Assembly (NCBI GenBank): GCA_948472605.1
Contig: CAOKUH010000061.1
Coordinates: 1-9,299 of the forward strand
Direction of reading: 5' to 3'
Source: an uncultured Mycoplasmatota bacterium
GTDB lineage: Bacteria > Bacillota_I > Bacilli_A > RF39 > UBA660
DNA length: 9,299 nucleotides
In this document: piece by piece, positions 5,392 through 9,299 of the stretch
How the letters are laid out: each line of letters opens with the position of its first letter
How positions within the stretch are numbered: position 1 is the first letter of the stretch
Made by a program: the position numbers and the translations under genes
The notes under the pieces: model-generated
Database searches by the model: none
Told to the model about the DNA's origin: nothing
The model's input: only the letters and a program-made list of their open reading frames with translations

Positions 5392-6678
5392 ATGTTTAAA
5401 GAATATGATTATGAAAAATTACCAGTTGTGGATATTGTCAATGAGATGATTTTAGATGCTTCAAAAAAGAATGCAAGTGACATTCATTTTGATCCCACCC
5501 CAACAGTTTTAAATGTCCGAATTCGTGTGGATGGTGAATTGATTAATTATGCCACTGTGCCTGAGGCTGTTAAAAATCCCCTTCTTACCCGTATTAAAAT
5601 AATTTCAGGTATGAATATTACGGAATCAAGATTACCTCAAGATGGGGCTATTAAAAATTTAATAGATGATGATAGTTTGGATTTACGTGTATCATCATTA
5701 CCTACTGTATATGGTGAGAAAATAGTTATTCGTATTTTAGATTATACAATGAGTACTAATGGTTTAGAGTCTTTAGGTTTTTCTAATAACAATTTGACAA
5801 AAGTTCAAAAGTTAATTAGTGAACCAAATGGAATTATTTTAATTACAGGTGCTACAGGTACTGGTAAATCAACTACTGTATATTCTATGTTACAAATTAT
5901 TAATACAATAGAAAGAAATATTATAACAGTTGAGGACCCTGTAGAAATGAAACTAGCTGGTATAAATCAAGTTCAAACAATGAGTGAAATTGGGCTTACG
6001 TTTGCAAATGCTCTAAGAAGTATATTACGTCAAGATCCAGATGTTATAATGATTGGAGAAATTCGTGATGATGAAACGGCTAGAATTGCTGTACGTGCAT
6101 CTATTACTGGTCATTTAGTATTATCAACTATACATACTAATAATTCATTAAATACAATAGAAAGATTACTTGATATGGATGTAGAACGATATCTTTTGGG
6201 TTCTGCTTTAGAAGGAATTATTAGTCAAAGATTAGTGAAAAAGTTATGTCCTAAATGTCGTACATCAAGACCAGCTACAGCTTATGAAAAAAATGTATTC
6301 AAAAAAGTTTTAGGAATGGATATAACAGATATTTATACTCCTGTAGGATGTAATGAATGTTATAAAGGTTATAGAGGTCGTGTTGCTATTCAAGAAGTTT
6401 TAGTTATAAATCAAGATATTCGTGATGCTATAACTAATAATACACGTAAAGATAATTTAAGAAAATTGGTTTATAATCAAGAAGGTACTACAACTCTATT
6501 AGAAGATGGTTTAATGAAAGTTATGGAAGGATTATCAAGTTTCGAAGAAATACTTCGTGTAATAGATATAGAAGATGATTTAGGAAACGATGATATTGAT
6601 ATCAAAAATGCTTTAATCGGTAAAACGGAAGAAATTGATTGTTTAGAAGTTAATACTTCTGATATTGAAACATTATAA
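5392..6678 (+). CDS. pilB: PilB/GspE/ComGA-type pilus assembly ATPase
   Basis: Cytoplasmic hexameric ATPase that powers assembly of a type IV pilus, competence pseudopilus or type II secretion pseudopilus through the PilC platform. Positions below count from the ATG. Visible motifs are SDIHF (29-33), Walker A GATGTGKST (153-161), the Asp box VEDPVE (180-185), Walker B VIMIGEIRDDETA (218-230) and the His box GHLVLSTIHT (240-249). A zinc-binding tetracysteine, CPKC (286-289) and CNEC (320-323), is typical of assembly rather than retraction ATPases. At 428 residues it lacks the N-terminal MshEN-like domain of long PilB proteins and so resembles ComGA. It also has an acidic tail (about 390-428) beyond the usual end. 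Start: GTG at 5383 is only two bases after AGAGGA, while ATG at 5392 has better distance, so ATG is preferred. It is monocistronic, convergent with pilC-pilD. Competence versus pilus function cannot be separated here. Confidence 0.93.
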   Translation: MFKEYDYEKLPVVDIVNEMILDASKKNASDIHFDPTPTVLNVRIRVDGELINYATVPEAVKNPLLTRIKIISGMNITESRLPQDGAIKNLIDDDSLDLRVSSLPTVYGEKIVIRILDYTMSTNGLESLGFSNNNLTKVQKLISEPNGIILITGATGTGKSTTVYSMLQIINTIERNIITVEDPVEMKLAGINQVQTMSEIGLTFANALRSILRQDPDVIMIGEIRDDETARIAVRASITGHLVLSTIHTNNSLNTIERLLDMDVERYLLGSALEGIISQRLVKKLCPKCRTSRPATAYEKNVFKKVLGMDITDIYTPVGCNECYKGYRGRVAIQEVLVINQDIRDAITNNTRKDNLRKLVYNQEGTTTLLEDGLMKVMEGLSSFEEILRVIDIEDDLGNDDIDIKNALIGKTEEIDCLEVNTSDIETL

Positions 6679-6698
6679 AAGGCCTATGGTCTTTTTTT
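6678..6698 (+). terminator. Intrinsic terminator of pilB
   Basis: AAAGGCC and GGTCTTT (one G-U pair) form a stem with a 3-base loop, followed by T to 6698. It begins at the last base of the stop codon. Confidence 0.75.
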
Positions 6699-6704
6699 AT
6701 TTAT

Positions 6705-6727
6705 AAAAAAAAGACTAAATAAGTCTT
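6705..6727 (-). terminator. Intrinsic terminator of the pilC-pilD operon
   Basis: On the minus strand AAGACT (6727-6722) pairs with AGTCTT (6716-6711) across a 5-base loop and runs into eight T (6712-6705). It starts four bases after the pilD stop. It lies immediately beside the pilB terminator, so each convergent transcript has its own stop signal. Confidence 0.8.
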
Positions 6728-6730
6728 GAA

Positions 6731-7483
6731 TTAAAAAACATATAAAATATATTTGAATTTTTCTAAGAAGAAATATATTATAACTGCACTACTGACTAAG
6801 AATGGTCCAAAAGGAACTTCATTATCTTTTTTTAAAAACATGCATCCAATGGCATAAGGTAAAGCTAAAAAAGTTGAAAATATCATTGCCATAAGAGAAT
6901 ATCGAAACCCTAGAATCATGCCTAAAACAAATGCAAATTTAATGTCCCCTCCACCTAAAGCTTCTTTTTTAAATATTAATTTTCCTAAATAACCTACACC
7001 AAGCATAATTGTAAAAGCAATTAAACCATGTAATAAGTTTGTTAAAGCATTATTAATACCAAAATAAATAACTCGTAAAACAAATAAACATATTATAGAT
7101 ACTATTAGAGGAGAATCTAATATAATCATATATTTAAAGTCCGTTATAAAAATTAGTACTAATAAAGATACTAGAATTAAACTTACAAATAGTTCATAAG
7201 AAAAGCCAAATTTCCAATAACAAAGAAGAAATAAAATGCCTGTGAATATTTCATATATGATATATTCTTTTGATAGCTTATGATGACATTTATGACATTT
7301 TCCTTTTAGAAAAAGATAAGAAAATATTGGTATTAATTCATACCATTTAAGTGTGTGATTACAATATGTGCAATGACTTTTAGGTTTAATTAGAGATTGA
7401 TTATTTGCAAGTCTTGTCCCTAAGCAATAGTAAAATGATCCTAATACACATCCTAATACAAACATAAATATTATATAAAACAT
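6731..7483 (-). CDS. pilD: Type IV prepilin peptidase/N-methyltransferase (PilD/ComC)
   Basis: Polytopic membrane aspartic protease (peptidase family A24A) that cuts the leader from prepilins and usually N-methylates the new N-terminus. Normal length at 250 residues. The N-terminal methyltransferase-type domain shows GSFYYCLGTRL (15-25), matching the family's GSFLN...R motif, and two zinc-type cysteine pairs, C38/C41 (CTYC) and C63/C66 (CHKC). Catalytic aspartates are D115 (ITDFKYMIILD) and D180 (GGGDIK, the GxGD motif). About seven hydrophobic segments follow one another. The Pro that usually precedes the second Asp of the first motif (PD) is Leu122 here, probably tolerated. The ATG sits eight bases behind GGGAG, which lies just after the pilC stop with an 11-base gap. 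The gene is thus cotranscribed and possibly translationally coupled with pilC. Its substrates, the pilins, are not encoded in this window. Confidence 0.93.
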   Translation of the reverse strand: MFYIIFMFVLGCVLGSFYYCLGTRLANNQSLIKPKSHCTYCNHTLKWYELIPIFSYLFLKGKCHKCHHKLSKEYIIYEIFTGILFLLCYWKFGFSYELFVSLILVSLLVLIFITDFKYMIILDSPLIVSIICLFVLRVIYFGINNALTNLLHGLIAFTIMLGVGYLGKLIFKKEALGGGDIKFAFVLGMILGFRYSLMAMIFSTFLALPYAIGCMFLKKDNEVPFGPFLVSSAVIIYFFLEKFKYILYVF

Positions 7484-7494
7484 CCTAAAACTCC

Positions 7495-9057
7495 CTATTC
7501 TATTGAACTCATTAAATCAAACATTGGAATGATAACTGCTAAAATTATAACACCAACTACAATTGCTAAAAAGGCAATTAAAATTGGTTCGATAAATGAT
7601 TTTAAATTTGTTACTAAGCTACGATGCATTTCAGCATAATAGTCACTTACTTTTTGCATCATATCAGCAAGACGTCCAGTAGATTCCCCTGTAACTATCA
7701 TATAATAAGCAACATCTGGTATTGCCCATTGGTCTTTAAAAGAAGTTGATATCTTATCTCCTCTAACAATATTTTCGACAGTTTGATTCATTATTTCTTT
7801 ATATATTTCATTATTTGTTATTTTACTTAAAATAGTCATACTATCAGTAATAAAAACGTTATTTGCTAAAAGAGAAGCAAAGGTTTTGGTAAATATTGTA
7901 AGTTCGTTATAAATAATAATATCCCCAATTAATGGCATACGCATTAAAAAATATTGAATATTCTTACGGAACGCTTTAATCTTCTTATAGCAAAAATAGA
8001 TAATCATTAAAATTAAGATGACAATTAAGAAAATAATTAAAATATTGCTTTTTAAATAATTACTTAAGTTAATAATAAATAAGGTTAATCCTTTTATTTC
8101 AGCATTTGATGTTTCGTATATCTTAACAAATTCTGGTATGACATATAATAAAATAAATGTTATTACTCCAATAGCAAATACCATAATAACTGTTGGATAA
8201 GTAACTGCACTAATCATTTGTTTTCTGGTTTTTTCTAATTCTTCATAATAATTTGACATATCTGTTAAAGTAGCTTCTAATTCTCCAGTTGCTTCAGCAG
8301 CTCTTATCATGTTAATTAATAATGGGGGAAATAATACACCTTGTTTTTCTAAGGCTTTAGAAAATGTTGAGCCCATTGTAAGTTCATAAACAATTGAGCG
8401 AAAATATTTACGATACTTTGTTTTCTTTTGCATTTGATTATTTAATATTTTTATTGATTCATTTAAAGTTATACCACTTTTTATATAGGTAGATAATTGA
8501 GTTAACCAAAATAATAAATCTTTATTAGACATCTTTATTGCAAAAACACTATTATCACCATAAAGAAAATCTATTGTTTTACTTGTTTTTATATCATAAA
8601 CTATATAGTCATCTTGAAGTAAAAAAGAGTTAACATCTAATTTAGAATAACCATTAATAGTCCCTGTTTCTACTCTACCTTCTTTATTTCTAGCTTTATA
8701 TTGAAATACTCTTGGTGTTGCACTTCTAATGCTTCCTTCATTTTGTAAATCAATAAGTAAAGCTTCTCGCATTTTTTCTAATTTAGCATTCTGCTTTTTT
8801 ACATACCATAAATTATTATATTTTTCTTGGAATTTAGCTCTACGTTCTTGTTCTTTTCTTTTTTTCTCTAATATTTTTTCACTATCAAACACTCTATTAG
8901 AACCTTGATAGGAATTGTCTACAGCCTCACTAGTTTTAAATAAAAATTTGAATACATCAAAAAAAACAAATTTTATTCCTTTGAAAGTAAAAAATATAAT
9001 ATCTTTTAAAATCAAGAATGGAAGTAAAATTACATTATTACTAATTTCTTTATTCAT
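7495..9057 (-). CDS. pilC: PilC/GspF/ComGB-type platform protein with long N-terminal extension
   Basis: Inner-membrane platform protein that couples the PilB ATPase to pilin polymerisation. Positions count from the ATG at 9057, giving 520 residues. A PilC-type N-terminal subdomain (YKARNKEGRVETGTINGYS, 120-138) precedes two T2SSF repeats (about 179-302 and 384-507). The repeats carry the family patterns LTQLSTYIKSGITLNESI and FTKTFASLLANN, and ATGELEATL and TGESTGRLADM. Transmembrane helices lie near 289-309, 336-357 and 488-511. Most homologues are about 350-410 residues. The excess is at the N-terminus: a Phe/Ile-rich hydrophobic stretch (7-40) followed by a Lys/Glu/Arg-rich, coiled-coil-like segment (57-107). 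Start: the ATG at 9090 lies where transcription itself should begin and has no ribosome binding site, whereas ATG 9057 follows AAAGGAGA, so 9057 is preferred. First gene of the pilC-pilD operon. Confidence 0.92.
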   Translation of the reverse strand: MNKEISNNVILLPFLILKDIIFFTFKGIKFVFFDVFKFLFKTSEAVDNSYQGSNRVFDSEKILEKKRKEQERRAKFQEKYNNLWYVKKQNAKLEKMREALLIDLQNEGSIRSATPRVFQYKARNKEGRVETGTINGYSKLDVNSFLLQDDYIVYDIKTSKTIDFLYGDNSVFAIKMSNKDLLFWLTQLSTYIKSGITLNESIKILNNQMQKKTKYRKYFRSIVYELTMGSTFSKALEKQGVLFPPLLINMIRAAEATGELEATLTDMSNYYEELEKTRKQMISAVTYPTVIMVFAIGVITFILLYVIPEFVKIYETSNAEIKGLTLFIINLSNYLKSNILIIFLIVILILMIIYFCYKKIKAFRKNIQYFLMRMPLIGDIIIYNELTIFTKTFASLLANNVFITDSMTILSKITNNEIYKEIMNQTVENIVRGDKISTSFKDQWAIPDVAYYMIVTGESTGRLADMMQKVSDYYAEMHRSLVTNLKSFIEPILIAFLAIVVGVIILAVIIPMFDLMSSIE

Positions 9058-9094
9058 ACTGATACTTTCTCCTTTATTATTCTTAATCATTAAA

Positions 9095-9124
9095 ATTATA
9101 ACACATAATTAATTGTTTTGACTA
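9095..9124 (-). promoter_or_regulatory. Promoter of the pilC-pilD operon
   Basis: Minus-strand TATAAT (9100-9095) is perfect and preceded by TG one base upstream (extended -10). With an 18-base spacer the -35 reads TAGTCA (9124-9119), 4 of 6 matches. Transcription should start near 9086-9089, which rules out the upstream ATG at 9090 and leaves a leader of about 30 bases to ATG 9057. Confidence 0.65.
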
Positions 9125-9145
9125 TATAAAAGTGTAATTTATTAG
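9118..9145 (+). promoter_or_regulatory. Weak promoter candidate for the right-edge small ORF
   Basis: TTGACT (9118-9123), a 16-base spacer and TATTAG (9140-9145). The -35 hexamer is strong and the -10 weak. The -35 bases are the same ones used on the other strand by the pilC promoter (near-palindrome TTGACTA/TAGTCAA). Confidence 0.35.
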
Positions 9146-9177
9146 TAAAAAAGCATAAAATATTTTAGGTGATATTA

Positions 9178-9294
9178 ATGTATAATGCTGCTTCCATTAC
9201 AAAAGGATTATCTTTGACTAAGATTATTGGGGGTATTAGTAAAACACGGAACTTAAACACTTTTGAAACTCAAAAATCTCACAAACCATTATAA
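9178..9294 (+). CDS. Small protein of 38 residues, unrecognised
   Basis: ATG at 9178 is preceded by AGGTGAT at a good distance (four bases), the main reason to believe the gene. The product starts MYNAASITKGLSLTKIIGG and ends ...THEN a polar tail rich in Thr, Asn, Lys and Gln, stopping at TAA 9292-9294. The first 23 residues are mildly hydrophobic and Gly/Ser/Lys-containing, with no clear signal peptide, class III prepilin leader or Cys motif. The character changes after Lys22-Thr23, and the +1 frame is open from 9257 to the window end. A frameshift in a longer gene is therefore possible. It is divergent from pilC, and no function can be assigned. Confidence 0.45.
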   Translation: MYNAASITKGLSLTKIIGGISKTRNLNTFETQKSHKPL

Positions 9295-9299
9295 AATGG

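Noticed and set aside
9055..9090. Upstream ATG at 9090 as the pilC start
   Set aside because: It has no ribosome binding site and lies only four bases past a perfect extended -10 box, so it would not be inside the transcript in a usable position.
8915..9112. Plus-strand 65-codon open frame opposite the pilC start
   Set aside because: It is antisense to the N-terminal coding part and promoter of pilC, has no ribosome binding site, and its hydrophobic, Leu/Ile-rich product is the mirror of the Lys/Phe-rich pilC extension.

Overview
The window is AT-rich throughout and reads as chromosome from a low-GC, Gram-positive-type bacterium (Bacillota, class Bacilli or a close relative). Support comes from near-consensus sigma-A-type promoters, strong AGGAGG-type ribosome binding sites, short intrinsic terminators with U-tracts, a SpoIIM-like membrane protein, a tiny DUF4044/Prli42-type membrane protein, and a ComG/ComC-like type IV pilus module. 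TGG encodes Trp and no open frame needs UGA read through, so the standard bacterial code fits. Genus and species cannot be named from the sequence alone.

Left part (1-2474) looks like genome debris. It opens with the C-terminal half of a UvrD/helicase IV-type superfamily 1 helicase (105-1643). A nuclease-like domain and helicase motifs II-VI are visible, but Walker A is absent and no good start site is seen. A terminator hairpin overlaps its stop codon. Next is the relic of a GNAT acetyltransferase (about 1703-1894), frameshifted in a run of seven A and missing its middle. About 580 bases of AT-rich non-coding DNA follow.

Middle part (2475-5114) carries three minus-strand genes. These are a Cro/C1-like DNA-binding protein with an unrecognised helical C-terminal region (2475-3251), the tRNA 2-thiouridylase MnmA (3327-4430), and a SpoIIM-like five-helix membrane protein (4545-5114). 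The regulator's strong promoter is covered by repeated TTTTACACTT-type half-sites, which suggests autoregulation. A plus-strand gene for a 33-residue membrane protein (5195-5296) is divergent from the SpoIIM-like gene, and a perfect 9-bp inverted repeat lies between them.

Right part (5355-9057) encodes the core inner-membrane machinery of a type IV pilus, competence pilus or type II secretion-like system. PilB/ComGA-type ATPase is on the plus strand. Facing it on the minus strand is a two-gene operon of the platform protein PilC/ComGB and the prepilin peptidase PilD/ComC. PilB and PilC would drive pilus assembly and PilD would process prepilins. No pilin gene lies in the window. PilC carries an unusual N-terminal extension of about 115 residues. 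The pilC promoter shares its -35 bases with an opposing promoter candidate for a small unrecognised plus-strand reading frame at the right edge (9178-9294).

No CRISPR array, rRNA, tRNA, riboswitch or intact mobile element was seen.
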